Translations under genes and position numbers: made by a program
Notes under the pieces: generated by a model
The model's input: only the letters and a program-made list of their open reading frames with translations
What the model was told of the DNA's origin: nothing
Databases searched by the model: none
Shown: positions 37,601 through 47,574 of the stretch, piece by piece
How the letters are laid out: each line of letters begins with the position of its first letter
Position numbering within the stretch: position 1 is the stretch's first letter
Source of the DNA: Kitasatospora fiedleri
GTDB taxonomy: Bacteria > Actinomycetota > Actinomycetes > Streptomycetales > Streptomycetaceae
Direction: 5' to 3'
DNA length: 64,000 nucleotides
Assembly (NCBI RefSeq): GCF_948472415.1
Contig: NZ_OX419519.1
Coordinates: 1,860,001 to 1,924,000, forward strand

Positions 37601-40600
37601 AAGGGGGACGTCGCCGACCCGAGCCAGGAGGTCTGCACCAGCGTCTCGTACGCCACCGCACCGGCGTCCAACCCGATGGTGCTCAGCCTCCCCAAGGAAT
37701 CGCTGACCGTCTCCGGCCCCTGCACCACGAAGGCCGGCAACAGCACGACGATCAAGCACGAACGGCTGTTCTACGACGGTGACGGCACCGTCGCCAACCC
37801 CGGCACGTTCGGCAGTGTCGGCGGCAACGGCACCACCGTGGGCCTGATCACCGCCCGTCAGGTGGCCACCTCGTACGACGCCTCCGGCAACGCGGTCTTC
37901 CGGACCAACGGGGCCGTCAGCTACGACGCCTACGGCCGGGTCACCTCCTCCCGGGACCTCGCGGGCAACACCACCACCAGCGCCTACACCCCGGCGTCGG
38001 GCACCCTCGCCACCGCCGTCTCCACCACCAATCCGGCCGGCTGGACCTCCACCAGCACCTACGCTCCGGCCCGCGGCCTGACGACCCAGGCCGTCGACGC
38101 CAACGGGAAGATCACCGACTCCACCTACGACGCGCTCGGCCGCCGCACCCAGATCTGGCTGCCCGGCCGCAACAAGGCGGACGGCAAGACCCCCGACCGG
38201 ACGTTCTCGTACGCCCTCCACGGCGCCGGGGACCACCCCGACCCGGCGACGGTCACCACCCGGACGCTGCGCGAGGACCAGTCGTACAGCACCTCCGTCG
38301 ACATCTACGACGGCTTCCTCGGGTTGCGGCAGACCCAGAGCAGCACCGCCGACAACTCCGCGGGCCGCCTGATCGCCTCGACCCGGTACGACTCGCACGG
38401 CCGGGCGGTCTCCTCGACCGCGCCGTACGCCGACCCGAGCACCGCACCCGGCGCACCCTGTTCGTGGAGAACGACAACACGCTGCTCTCGCAGACCGTCA
38501 CCACCTACGACGGCCTGGGCCGAACCACCGCCAGTGCGCTGTTCAGCAAGGGCGCCAAGCTCTGGCAGTCCGCCACCGCCTACCCGGGCATGGACCGCAC
38601 CGACAGCACCCCGCCGCCCGGCGGCAGCCCCACCAGCGTCGTCACCGACGCCCGGGGCCGGACCGTCTCCAGCACCGTCCACGGCGGCATCGGCACCGGT
38701 GACTCCACCACCTCCTACACCTACGGGTTCTCGGGCCAGGTGGCATCCCTCACCGACGCCGTCGGCAACGCCTGGACCTACACGTACGACCTACTGGGCC
38801 GGCAGACCTCCCAGAGCGACCCGGACACCGGGACGTCCAGCACCACCTACGACGCGCTGGGCCGGATCGCCACCACCAAGGACGCCCGCCAGCAGACCGT
38901 CTCCTACAAGTACGACACCCTCGACCGGCTGATCGGGACCTACGACGGCTCGAGCACCACCGATGCGACCAAGCAGCTGACCGGGTACGTCTACGACACC
39001 CTGCAGAAGGGCTACCCGACCTCCAGCACCCGCTACGTCGGCGGTTCCGGCACCGGAAGCAGCGCCTACACCACCGCGGTGACCGGCTACAACGCCTCCT
39101 ACCAGCCGACCGGAACCAGCGTCACCGTCCCGGCCGCCGAAGGGAAACTGGCCAACACCTACACCATCGGCGCCGACTACACGCCCAACGTCGGCCTGCT
39201 CGCGCACACCACCTACAACGCGGACGGCGGCCTCTCCGCCGAGTCGGTCGGATACGGCTACAACCTCCAAGGTGGGCTGGTCAGTTCGGGCTCCGGACGG
39301 TTCACCCACTACCTGGACATCGCCGCCTACAGCCCGCTCGGCCAGATCCTGCAGTCCACCTACGGCGACACGGGCAAGCAGTACCGCACCGCGCAGACCT
39401 ACGACGACGCCACCGGCCGTCTGACCACCAACCGCGTCAGCGTGCAGACCGGCACCACACCGCTCTCCGACACCGCCTACGGCTACGACCAGGCGGGCAA
39501 CCCCACCACCATCTCCGAAGCCCAGTCCAACGGCACCGGCACCCCGTCACCGACACCCAGTGCTTCGGCTACGACGGCCTCGACCGGCTGACCACCGCCT
39601 GGACCGACACCGCCGGCACCACGACACCGACGGCCGGCCAACTGGCCCGGTGCAACTCCACCACCCCCGCCCCGGCCACCCTCGGCGGCCCGGCCGCCTA
39701 CTGGGAGACCTGGCAGTACAACCTGCTCGGCGACCGCACCCAGCAGGTCCAGCACGACCTGACGGGCAACACCGCCAAGGACGTCACCCAGACCAGCACC
39801 TACCCGGCAACGGCACCGCCAAGGCCAACCAGCCCAATACGGTGACCACCGTCACCACGGCCGGCCCGACCGGCACCACCGTCCTCACCCCGCACTACGA
39901 CGCGGCGGGCAACACCACGGACCGCGCCACCAGCGGGGCGTCCGTCAAGAACCAGACCTTCACCTACAACGCGGAGGGCCGGACCTCCGGCATCGTCACC
40001 AAGACCGGCACCGGCGCCGACCAGACCACCAGTTACCTGTACGACGGCAACGGCGACCTGCTGATCCAGCGCAGTCCCACGGGTGCGGTCCTCTACCTGT
40101 TCGGCGGTGCCGAACAGCTCACCCTGGACAGCGCCACCGGGTCCGTGAGCGGCCTGCGCTACTACCACAACCCCGACGGCACCACCGTCGTCCGCTCCAG
40201 CAGCGGCACCGTCACCTACCAGCCCGCCAACCACCAAGGCACCGCCCAACTCCAGGTCGACGCCGGCACCCTGGCGGTCACCCGGCGCTCCTTCGATCCG
40301 TACGGCAACCCGCGCGGCACCCAGCCCTCGGTCTGGGCCGACAACCACGGCTACCTCGGCAAACCCACCGACACCACCACCGGCCTCGACCTCCTCGGAG
40401 CCCGCCACTACGACCCCGCCATCGGCCGCTTCCTCACCGCCGACCCGATGCTCGAAGCCGGCGACCCCAACCAGATGGGCGGGTACACCTACTCCTCCGA
40501 CAACCCCGTCGGCGGCAGCGACCCCACCGGCCTGTTCAACGCGGCCCAGACGGACGGTGGCGGAGCCGGCAGCCCGGACTCGCATCCGGTGAAGCACACC

Positions 40601-41515
40601 TCGTGCGGCGACGTCGACGCCCGGGTCTCCGACTACCTCCTGAACCAGACCACCTGCGGCGGCTCCAACAGCGGCGGCGGGGGCGGCAGCGACTGGCAGA
40701 TCCCGGACGCCCAGGACTGCACCGGCCTCTCAGGCTGGCGGGCCGTCTTCTGCCACATCAACAACGCCAACTACCGCACCGGCATCACCATGGGAATGAC
40801 CGGGGGCAGCGGCGGTGTCCTCACCCCGATGATGCCCGGCCCCAAGGCGGGCGGCGCCCCCCACGAGGAGGCGGAGACCCCGACGAAGCCCTCGGGGAAC
40901 GGCACCGTCAAGCCGAACGAGCCCGCGGCCGAGGAGCCCACCGCCAGGGCCCAGGAGAAGCTGACCGGGAAGGAGGGCAACGGGACCAAGCCGCCGGAGG
41001 AGAGCGACTCCGGCGTCACCCTGCAGAAGGAGCCCGCGGACCCCGCCGCTCCCGCCACTCCGACACCCGAACCCACCAACGGCGGCGGCCCCACCGTCTT
41101 CTTCCGGGAGGACGACACCTTCAACCTGCACCGTCCGAAGGCCAAGGCCAAGGCGGGCTACCACGACGTCTGGATCCACGGATCCCCGAACAGCGTGTCG
41201 CCCAACTTCCACGCCGCCGAGACCGGAGTCGGGGCGGTCAACCACCGCGTGCTCGCCCAGATGATCAAGGCCAGTCCGAACTACACCGGCGGGCCCATCA
41301 GGCTCTGCGCGTGCCAGACCGGTTCCAAGTCCGGCAACTTCGCCCAGAACCTGGCGAACAAGATGGGAGTGGAGGTGCTGGCTCCGACCGGTTACCTTTA
41401 CATATACGAGACCGGACGCCTGTCGATCGGCAAGGACGGGGCCCCGATAAACCAGCCGCCCTGGACCGGTGGCCAGTGGAAGTCCTTCTCCCCCTTCAAG
41501 CCCGGAGACGAGTGA
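34698..41515 (+). CDS. RHS/YD-repeat (WapA-type) secreted toxin, full length, four frameshifts
   Basis: About 2273 residues when repaired. Signal peptide (RGLTVAATVAAAMSLIIPMAGA), an N-terminal TcdB/SpvB-like region (GVPPSLGGTPPAVALSYNSQ, WVGDGWDFTPGYIE), YD repeats through the middle, and the RHS core ending ARHYDPAIGRFLTADP. A Pro/Glu linker and a variable tail follow. The frame drops one base at GG 36095-36096, near 38450-38454, at CCCC 39542-39545 and at GG 39806-39807; each repair joins sensible protein. The tail (about the last 140 residues) has VWIHGSPN and RLCACQTGS, spaced like the His and Cys of clan CD peptidases. Start 34698 follows GGGAG loosely; 34680 is possible. Confidence 0.88.
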
Positions 41516-41909
41516 TGGCCGACGACACACCCCCGCGAGAGGTCGGGTTCCACGCCTCGGCGGCGGAGCTCTCCGCCGCGTCACGCCCCGCGGCGCACTC
41601 CTGGGAGCCGATGGCGGTGGGCTACCTGAAGCGGGGACGGTCCTCATGGCCTCTCCCGGCTGGGTGGACGACCTGCTGAACGACCAGGCCAGGAACATCT
41701 GCCAGTGCGCGAACCTGACGGACGGCTCGTGGATGTGGCCGAGCGAGCTCGCCTACTACGTGGAGACCTACCACGTCGAACTCCCCGCCGATTTCCTGGA
41801 CCACATGGCCTCGCACGGATGGATCACTCCCGAGGTGGGTGACGAGGTCCTGGAGAGGCTGGACGAGGAACTCGCGAAGCGGTACGGATTCGATTCCGAA
41901 GAGGACTGA
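41515..41909 (+). CDS. Probable immunity protein for the second RHS toxin, frameshifted
   Basis: About 131 residues after repair. The ATG overlaps the RHS stop codon (TGATG), so translation is coupled. The first part ends VGYLKRG; one base is missing at GGGG 41633-41636, after which the frame continues TVLMASPGWVDDLL, LTDGSWMWPSELAYYV and YHVELPADFLDH. This pattern (TDG.W.WP.DLAYYV..YHV.LP) is a common small streptomycete protein type I have seen near variable-tail toxins but cannot name. It is acidic with no membrane segment, fitting a cytoplasmic toxin inhibitor. As written, translation stops at 41679; ATG 41647 could start a shorter form. Confidence 0.7.
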
Positions 41910-41928
41910 ACGCAGCGAGTGAAGTGAC

Positions 41929-41970
41929 GTCCGACCGACCCGCCGGTCCTTTCCGGTGGGTCGGTCGGAC
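41929..41970 (+). terminator. Hairpin terminator after the toxin-immunity pair
   Basis: A 13-bp stem (GTCCGACCGACCC and complement) enclosing a smaller CCGG pair, followed by GTTTCGTTG, 19 bases after the stop codon at 41909. Confidence 0.8.
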
Positions 41971-42132
41971 GTTTCGTTGTGCCGGGGCCGGGACCGGTCG
42001 CCCGCACCAGAGGGGTGCTGCGCGGCGTTCCGATTGCCGATCGGTAACGAAACCGTCACCCCAACTCCACTGGTTGCACACACTCGGAAGGATGGCGGTT
42101 CGTCCAGAGCCGTTCCCCCGAGATGAGCCGAG

Positions 42133-42647
42133 TTGTCCCTCTCCCTCCGCCTGCGCCGGGCCTCCGCCGCGGGCGCGCTGCTGGCCGCCGCGCTGTTCGC
42201 CACCGCCTGCGAGCCGACCGACCAGGTCACGCCCGCGCCCGTCGCTTCGCACAGCAGCAGCGCGCCCGCGGCCGGTTCCAGCCCCACGCCGACACCCACG
42301 CCGACGCCGACCCCCACGCCCAGCCCCACGCCGAGCCCGACGCCGACGCCGACGCCCACCCCGACGCCCGAGCCGAGTGTCGCGGCGACCACCGCGGCGC
42401 CGAAGGCGGCCACCCCGCGCCCGCCACCACCAAGCCCGCCGCGGCCCGGACCACCAGCAAGCCGCCGGCGGCCGAGCCGACGCACACCCAGCAGGCGGCG
42501 GGCTGCCACCCGCTGTCCAACGCGGGCAACTGCTACCAGGCGGGCCAGTTCTGCCGGGCGTCCGACCACGGGGTGTCGGGCACCGACGCCTCCGGCCGGG
42601 TCATCGTCTGCGTGGACAAGAACGGCTGGCGCTGGGTCGCGTCCTGA
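42133..42647 (+). CDS. Secreted lipoprotein with Thr-Pro repeats, frameshifted
   Basis: About 171 residues after repair. The N-terminus RLRRASAAGALLAAALFATAC has a lipobox ending in Cys, followed by a long Thr-Pro/Ser-Pro repeat that would span the cell wall. The C-terminal domain (GCHPLSNAGNCYQAGQFCR, IVCVDKNGWRW) has four cysteines and resembles small secreted domains common in streptomycetes. One C is missing at CCCC 42413-42416. The start is TTG 42133; no better start exists in that frame. Function unknown; surface attachment is inferred. Confidence 0.7.
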
Positions 42648-42662
42648 CCCGACCGGACCGGC

Positions 42663-42995
42663 TCAGCGGCGCGGCCCGTACATGATCAGGCCGACGCCGG
42701 CCAGGCAGACCAGGGCGCCGGCCACGTCCCAGCGGGTGGGGCGGAAGCCGTCCAGGACCACGCCCCACAGCAGGGAGCCGGCCACGAAGACGCCGCCGTA
42801 CGCGGCCAACACCCGGCCGAAGTCGGCGTCCGGTTGGAGGGCGGCGGTGAAGCCGTACAGCCCGAGGGCGACCACGCCGAGCCCGGCCAGCCACCACGGG
42901 CGGGACTCGCGGACGGACTGCCAGACCAGCCAGCAGCCGCCGATCTCCAGGACGGCGGCCAGCGCGAACAGCAGGATCGAACGGGCGGTGCTCAC
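42663..42995 (-). CDS. YnfA family membrane protein (UPF0060)
   Basis: A 110-residue protein with four membrane helices. [48 protein letters not shown] and [17 protein letters not shown] are diagnostic of the YnfA family, relatives of small multidrug resistance pumps. The GTG start lies six bases after TAGGGT with no ribosome site. It converges on the lipoprotein with 15 bases between. Confidence 0.93.
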   Translation of the reverse strand: MSTARSILLFALAAVLEIGGCWLVWQSVRESRPWWLAGLGVVALGLYGFTAALQPDADFGRVLAAYGGVFVAGSLLWGVVLDGFRPTRWDVAGALVCLAGVGLIMYGPRR

Positions 42996-43001
42996 CGCCC
43001 C

Positions 43002-43007
43002 ACCCTA
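43002..43007 (-). promoter_or_regulatory. Candidate -10 box (TAGGGT) of the YnfA gene
   Basis: TAGGGT on the minus strand ends six bases before the GTG at 42995; the terminator of the acid phosphatase lies just upstream. Confidence 0.5.
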
Positions 43008-43023
43008 GACGGCGCCCGCCCTA

Positions 43024-43074
43024 GACGGTGCCCGCCCCGGACCGGGCAGCACCTGGTCCGGGGCGGGCGCCGTC
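43024..43074 (-). terminator. Hairpin terminator of the acid phosphatase gene
   Basis: A stem of about 20 bp with one mismatch (core GCCCGCCCCGGACC and complement) and an 11-base loop, 10 bases after the stop at 43084 on the minus strand. Confidence 0.75.
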
Positions 43075-43083
43075 CGGCCGGGT

Positions 43084-44705
43084 TCAGTGGCCGTGCTCGC
43101 CGCGGCCCGCGCGGCGGACGATCGAGTAGTGGTCGATCCGGGTGCCGTCCTCGGCCAGCGCGGTCACCTTCATGGTGCTGTTCGCGCCGGGGTGGGCCGG
43201 GGTGACGTCCACCTTGACGAAGGAGTAGCCGGTGTAGCGGACCCGCGACCAGTGCACTGTCTCGGGACGTGCACCGCGCCCTTCTCGAAGTGGTAGGTGA
43301 CCACCTCGTCCTGGTGGTTCTCGTGGCCCTCGTAGCTGTCGGGGGCGTCGAAGGAGTACAGGCTGCGCCCGGCCGCGCCCGCGGTCACGTAGACCACGCC
43401 GTCCTTGGTCGGGTCGAGCGTCGCGCCGCTCGGCACCGCCTTGGCGACCTTGTTGCCGAGGATCGCGTCGGTGCGCTCGTACACGTGGTTGTGGCCGTTG
43501 ACGACCAGGTCCACCCGGTACTTCTCGAACAGCGGCACCCAGGCGTCCCGGACCCCGCCCTCGGAGGCGTGCTGGTGGGTGGTGGAGAAGGCGCAGTGGT
43601 GGAAGAAGACCACCACGAAGTCGACCGTCTCGTCGGCCCGCAGCTCGCGCAGCCTGCGCTCCAGCCACTGGGTCTGCCGGCCGTTGGTGTAGCCGAAGTT
43701 GGCCGGGATCTCGTACGAGACGTCGTTGGCGTCCAGCGAGATCACGCCGACGTTGCCGTAGGTGAAGGAGTAGACGCCGGGGGCCTTGCGCGGGTCCGGG
43801 CCGTCGGTCGGCAGGGTGAAGCGGGCGTCCTCGCCGCCGTACCCGTTGTGCGAGTACCACGCCTCCATGTCGTGGTTGCCGTAGGAGACCATCCACGGGA
43901 TCTTCGCGGACACCGGCTCGGTCTGCGCCAGGAAGGCGTCCCAGGTCCGGGCGTCGTACGCGGACCTGTCGCTGTCCAGGCCCTGGCCGGCCGGGTCGGC
44001 GTAGCAGATGTCGCCGGCGTGCAGGTGGAACACCGGGTTCTGCGCCAGGATCACGTTGTCGTTGCCGGCCGCGTGCGCGGAGACGCCCTGGTCGCCGAAG
44101 GCGGTGAAGGTGAACGGCTCGAACGGGCGGCCCCGGCGGCCGTTGCGGGACGGCGCGGTGGTGAAGGTCTTCAGGGTGGAGATCGCCTGGTGCGAGGCCG
44201 GGTCGAAGCCCTCGTGGCCGACGCCGTAGTAGTAGGTGGTGCCCGGCTGGAGGTGGTCCAGTGCCACGTGCAGGTAGTACTGGTCGACCGGGGTGGCGCC
44301 GTCGACCAGCGCCGGGGTGTGCAGCGCGCGCACCTCGGCCTCGATCTTGTGGCTCAGCTCCCAGGGGTGGCGGCCGAAGCGCAGGAACGGCTTGCGCACC
44401 GCCGCCGGCACCTGCCAGGACACCCGCATCTGGGTGCCGGCGTCGGTGCCGAACTGCAGGTGGCGGCCGACCGGCGCGACCAGCGAACCGTTCATCCCGC
44501 CGGTCGCGGAGCCGGACGTCACGGACGGGTCGGCGAACGCCGTACCGGAGCCCAGCGCCCCGCCGACGGCCAGCGCGCCGGCCGTGACCGCGCCGGAGCG
44601 CAGCAGGGTGCGGCGGGAGAGCTTGCTGCGCAGGTACTCGTGCTGCTCCGCCATGCTCATGCGTGCGGCGAGCTCGGCGGGCACGCCCATGTGGGGGATA
44701 TCCAT
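43084..44705 (-). CDS. Tat-exported purple acid phosphatase-like metallophosphatase, frameshifted
   Basis: About 540 residues after repair. A twin-arginine signal (SRRTLLRSGAVTAGALAVGG) is followed by a purple-acid-phosphatase N-terminal Fn3-like domain (MRVSWQVP, TTYYYGVGHEG). The metallophosphatase core has all five metal-binding blocks: FGDQG, GDICYAD, YGNHDM, FFHHCAF and NGHNHVYERT. The last 58 residues lie in another frame; one base is missing at GGG 43264-43266 (plus strand), and restoring it gives VHVPETVHWSRV. The enzyme releases phosphate from esters outside the cell. A PHO-box-like repeat lies upstream at 44750-44766. Confidence 0.9.
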
Positions 44706-44749
44706 GCGCGGGAGACTGTCAGCGGCCGGTGGCCGCCGCCCGGACGGCC

Positions 44750-44766
44750 GGTGAACGAGCGTCAAC
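44750..44766 (-). promoter_or_regulatory. PHO-box-like direct repeat upstream of the acid phosphatase
   Basis: On the minus strand GTTGACG (44766-44760) is followed by GTTCACC (44756-44750), the second matching the PhoP direct-repeat core. Spacing is 10 rather than the usual 11 bases, about 45 bases before the start codon. Confidence 0.45.
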
Positions 44767-44921
44767 AGGCCGGTCTGGTACGGCACATGATCCGGCCATG
44801 CGCGGGTAAAGCCGGTGGTGCGACCGCTCCCCGCCACCCGCTCGCCGTGTCCGGCCCCTACAACGGCTCCCCCATCCGGTCCCTGGGAGCAGTCCCCGGG
44901 AGCGGCCCCCGGGAGCGGTCC

Positions 44922-45704
44922 CTACAGCCGCTCCCCCGGCACCGCCAGGTACGCCTCGCGCAGCCGCGCCACCCCCGCGGTGTCGAAGGCCCGCCCGTCC
45001 ACCGCCGCCACCGGGCGCACCCCGACCGCCGCGTTGGTCGCGAACACCGCGTCCACGCCCGCCAGTTCCGGCCCGACCCGCTCCTCGGCGCCGCCGCACG
45101 CCCCGCGCAGCAGCGCCATCGCCGTCCCGGCCAGGTACGCGCCGCGCGGCCACAGCGGCTCGCCGCCGCGCAGGAAGCCGACGTTCCACGTACCGCCCTC
45201 GGTGACGCCGCCGTCCCGGTCCACGAACAGCGCGTCGTCGAACCCGGCCTGCTGGGCCAGCCGGCGCTGGCGCAGCGCCCCAAACAGCGCCACGCTCTTC
45301 ACCTCCGGCAGCTCCCGCTCGAAGCGGGCCGTCCGCACCCGGATCGGCCCCGGCACCCCGCTGCCCGCCGGACGGGCCGTCACCAGCACCCGCGGCTCGG
45401 CCTTCCCGCCGATGCTGCCCAGGTCGATCGCCGGGTCGAACACCGTCACCCGCACCGCCACCGCCCCCGCCGCGGGCACCGCCCGCCGGGCGAACCCCCG
45501 CACCCGCTCCCGGTCCGGCCGCACCCCGAACAGCGCCGCGCAGTCCCGCTCCAGCCGCTCCAGGTGCAGGTCGAGGCCGCGCACCCGGCCGTCCTCCACC
45601 AGCATCGTGGTGAAGTGCCCGTAGTTCGTCAGCGCCAGCACCTGCAACTGTGCCGCCGTCACCGGCCGCCCGTCCAACTCCGCCACCGCGGCTCCTGCGT
45701 TCAC
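44922..45704 (-). CDS. Class IV aminotransferase (branched-chain/ADC-lyase/D-amino-acid type)
   Basis: A 260-residue fold-type IV PLP enzyme. ALTNYGHFTTMLVEDGRVRGLDLHLERLERDC is the N-terminal motif, LPEVKSVALFGAL carries the Schiff-base lysine, and DDALFVDRDGGVTEGGTWNVGFL is the conserved PLP-ring loop (normally E.T..N). Whether it makes aminodeoxychorismate-derived PABA or acts on branched-chain or D-amino acids cannot be told. The GTG at 45704 follows GAGAAT by six bases. Confidence 0.88.
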   Translation of the reverse strand: MNAGAAVAELDGRPVTAAQLQVLALTNYGHFTTMLVEDGRVRGLDLHLERLERDCAALFGVRPDRERVRGFARRAVPAAGAVAVRVTVFDPAIDLGSIGGKAEPRVLVTARPAGSGVPGPIRVRTARFERELPEVKSVALFGALRQRRLAQQAGFDDALFVDRDGGVTEGGTWNVGFLRGGEPLWPRGAYLAGTAMALLRGACGGAEERVGPELAGVDAVFATNAAVGVRPVAAVDGRAFDTAGVARLREAYLAVPGERL

Positions 45705-45710
45705 GCCCCC

Positions 45711-45716
45711 ATTCTC
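45711..45716 (-). promoter_or_regulatory. Candidate -10 box (GAGAAT)
   Basis: GAGAAT on the minus strand is six bases before the GTG of the class IV aminotransferase. It departs from TANNNT at the first base. Confidence 0.3.
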
Positions 45717-45770
45717 GGTGATCGGCGGGCCGTCCCCGAAACCCCGGTGCGTCCGGGGGCCGGGCCCGGC

Positions 45771-45776
45771 TAGGTT
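45771..45776 (+). promoter_or_regulatory. Candidate -10 box (TAGGTT)
   Basis: TAGGTT is seven bases before ATG 45784 of the DinB gene; no ribosome site is seen. Confidence 0.5.
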
Positions 45777-45783
45777 CCCGGAC

Positions 45784-46284
45784 ATGACAGCCTTCGAAAC
45801 GCAGCGCCGCCCCGTCCCCCGCGCCGACGGCGGTGAGCTCGACACCGCGCTCGCCTTCCTGGCCTTCGCCCGGGAGTGCGTGCTCAAGAAGACCGAGGAC
45901 CTGACGGAGGAGCAGCTGCGCCGCGTCCTGGTGCCGACCGGGACGAACCTGCTGGGGCTGGTGCGGCACCTGACGGACGGCGAGCGGTACTGGTTCGGCC
46001 ACCACGTCGCGGGCCTGGCGGAGTACGGGGACGTGGACTTCGCCATGGCCGTCCCGGACGACGTGCCCGCCGACCGGATACTGGCCGCCTACCGGCAGGC
46101 GTGCGCGGACAGCGACGCGATCGTCCGCGCCGTCGCCGACCCCGCCCGGCCGACCGCCACGGCGGTGGACGGGGAGCCGCGCTCGCTGCGCTGGGTGCTG
46201 GCCCACATGACGGGCGAGACCACCCGCCACGCGGGCCACGCCGACATCCTGCGCGAGCAGATCGACGGCACGACCGGCCGGTAG
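45784..46284 (+). CDS. DinB/DUF664 family protein
   Basis: A 166-residue four-helix protein of the DinB/YfiT-like fold. The putative metal-binding histidines are visible in LVRHLTDGERYWFGHH and in HMTGETTRHAGHADILRE. Actinomycete members include mycothiol-dependent enzymes; whether this one binds mycothiol cannot be said. Leaderless start. Confidence 0.88.
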   Translation: MTAFETQRRPVPRADGGELDTALAFLAFARECVLKKTEDLTEEQLRRVLVPTGTNLLGLVRHLTDGERYWFGHHVAGLAEYGDVDFAMAVPDDVPADRILAAYRQACADSDAIVRAVADPARPTATAVDGEPRSLRWVLAHMTGETTRHAGHADILREQIDGTTGR

Positions 46285-46377
46285 GCGGTGACCGGGAAGG
46301 TTCGCGGGGCCAGAGCGACGGTGCTCCGCATGAGGCGGTGCGGAGGAATTGAGCGGTGGCGGATCAGGTCAGAACAC

Positions 46378-46383
46378 TAGGCT
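46378..46383 (+). promoter_or_regulatory. Candidate -10 box (TAGGCT)
   Basis: TAGGCT lies six bases before ATG 46390 without a ribosome site. Confidence 0.5.
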
Positions 46384-46389
46384 TCCGGC

Positions 46390-47022
46390 ATGTCTGGTCC
46401 GACGCTGGTGATCGAGTTGGCGGAGCCTGTCTCCCCGGCTGCACTGCAGGAGTTCCGCGCGTTGATGGCGGGGCTCTCCTCCCACCTCGAGGAGAAGCGA
46501 CCCGGGTTCTTCGACGTCAACGTGCCCGCTGAGCGACTGGGTGTCGAGGACGGGCGAGAAGAGGACCGGCGAAAGCCGTTTCCGCTTCCCCTTCTTCGCG
46601 GCACCTCCGTGGATGGGGAGCTCGCGGCTCTGGTGGGCTTCAATCCGCAGCGCGAGGACTGGCGTCGGCCCTTCCTGGTCTACCTGATGGGGCCGGATGC
46701 CGGTGACGAGGGCATCTTCGAGGCCGAGCACGAGGACGAGCCCGAGGTGGAGGCCGTCCTCGGCTTCAGGCCGACCCATGCCGTCAACGTCAGCGCCTGC
46801 TGCAACGGTGGGATCGACCACGTGGCCACAGCACTACTGACCGCCGCCGTCATGGACGTCATCGGCGGTGTCGCCAAGGCCGAGCTGCTGGACGGACAGG
46901 CGGCGGTCGTCGCCGGCCTCCCGGGGGTGCTGGGTATCACGGACGACGAGTGGACGGTGCTGGGTACGGCGGAGTTCCTGCGGGCCTGGGTCGGGCAACC
47001 CGGCTTCCGGCTGCTCAAGTAG
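46390..47022 (+). CDS. Hypothetical protein, possibly DUF6368-like
   Basis: A 210-residue soluble acidic protein: MSGPTLVIELAEPVSPAAL, EKRPGFFDVNVP, a central Glu/Asp-rich loop (EAEHEDEPEVE) and a C-terminal alpha/beta part (CCNGGIDHVATALLTAAVMDVIGG, LGTAEFLRAWVGQPGFRLL). I have a vague recollection of this N-terminus in a streptomycete DUF (DUF6368) but cannot confirm it. No catalytic motif seen. Confidence 0.65.
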   Translation: MSGPTLVIELAEPVSPAALQEFRALMAGLSSHLEEKRPGFFDVNVPAERLGVEDGREEDRRKPFPLPLLRGTSVDGELAALVGFNPQREDWRRPFLVYLMGPDAGDEGIFEAEHEDEPEVEAVLGFRPTHAVNVSACCNGGIDHVATALLTAAVMDVIGGVAKAELLDGQAAVVAGLPGVLGITDDEWTVLGTAEFLRAWVGQPGFRLLK

Positions 47023-47082
47023 CGCGGGAGGAGCCGCGGCGGGAGTGATGCTGTGCCCGGCAGCGTTCGCCAGGTTGCCCGA

Positions 47083-47418
47083 TCACGTGGCGAGAGCGGG
47101 TCGGCCGCCCCAGCGCAGGCCCTTCTCGCTGCGGGTGCGCGCGCGTTCCTTGCGCTGGGCCGCGAGAACATCGGGGTAGCGGGCGCTGGTGTTTCGCCGG
47201 CGCGGATACCGGTGCACGGCCTCCCGCCCATCGAGGGTCCGAGCAGGCCGGGCCGATCTCGTTGAACCGGTGGATCGCATCCCGCACCGTTTCCTCGTCC
47301 GCCTGTACGAGCTGGGCGATGGCCGGGACGCGGTTGCCACCGACCGAGGCCGGCAGCATCATCGCCCGCCGGTGGCGCACCGTGTTCGTGCTGCCCCGAC
47401 GCACGATCCGCTGTGACT
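47083..47418 (-). pseudogene. IS630-family transposase, internally deleted remnant
   Basis: On the minus strand the N-terminal part gives RRGSTNTVRHRRAMMLPASV, VPAIAQLVQADEETVRDAIH and RFNEIGPAC.DPRWAGGR, the well-known DNA-binding start of actinomycete IS630 transposases. Near 47222 the sequence changes frame and jumps to RRRNTSARYPDVLAAQRKERA and SEKGLRWGGRP, which I take to be the C-terminal end of the same kind of transposase. The catalytic DDE core, about two thirds of the gene, is missing. No terminal inverted repeats were identified. It cannot be active. Confidence 0.7.
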
Positions 47419-47574
47419 GCTGCCCTCCTGGTCGGTGAGTCTGCCAACCCTGGACGGTTCTGCCACCGGGTCTCCCGCCGAGCTGAACGTCTCGGGACAT
47501 CCGACCGGCTGAGGGCCCGCCGGCGCCGACCCGGTGAACCCGTGCGGTCGCAGCACCAGACCCGCTTCGGCGGC

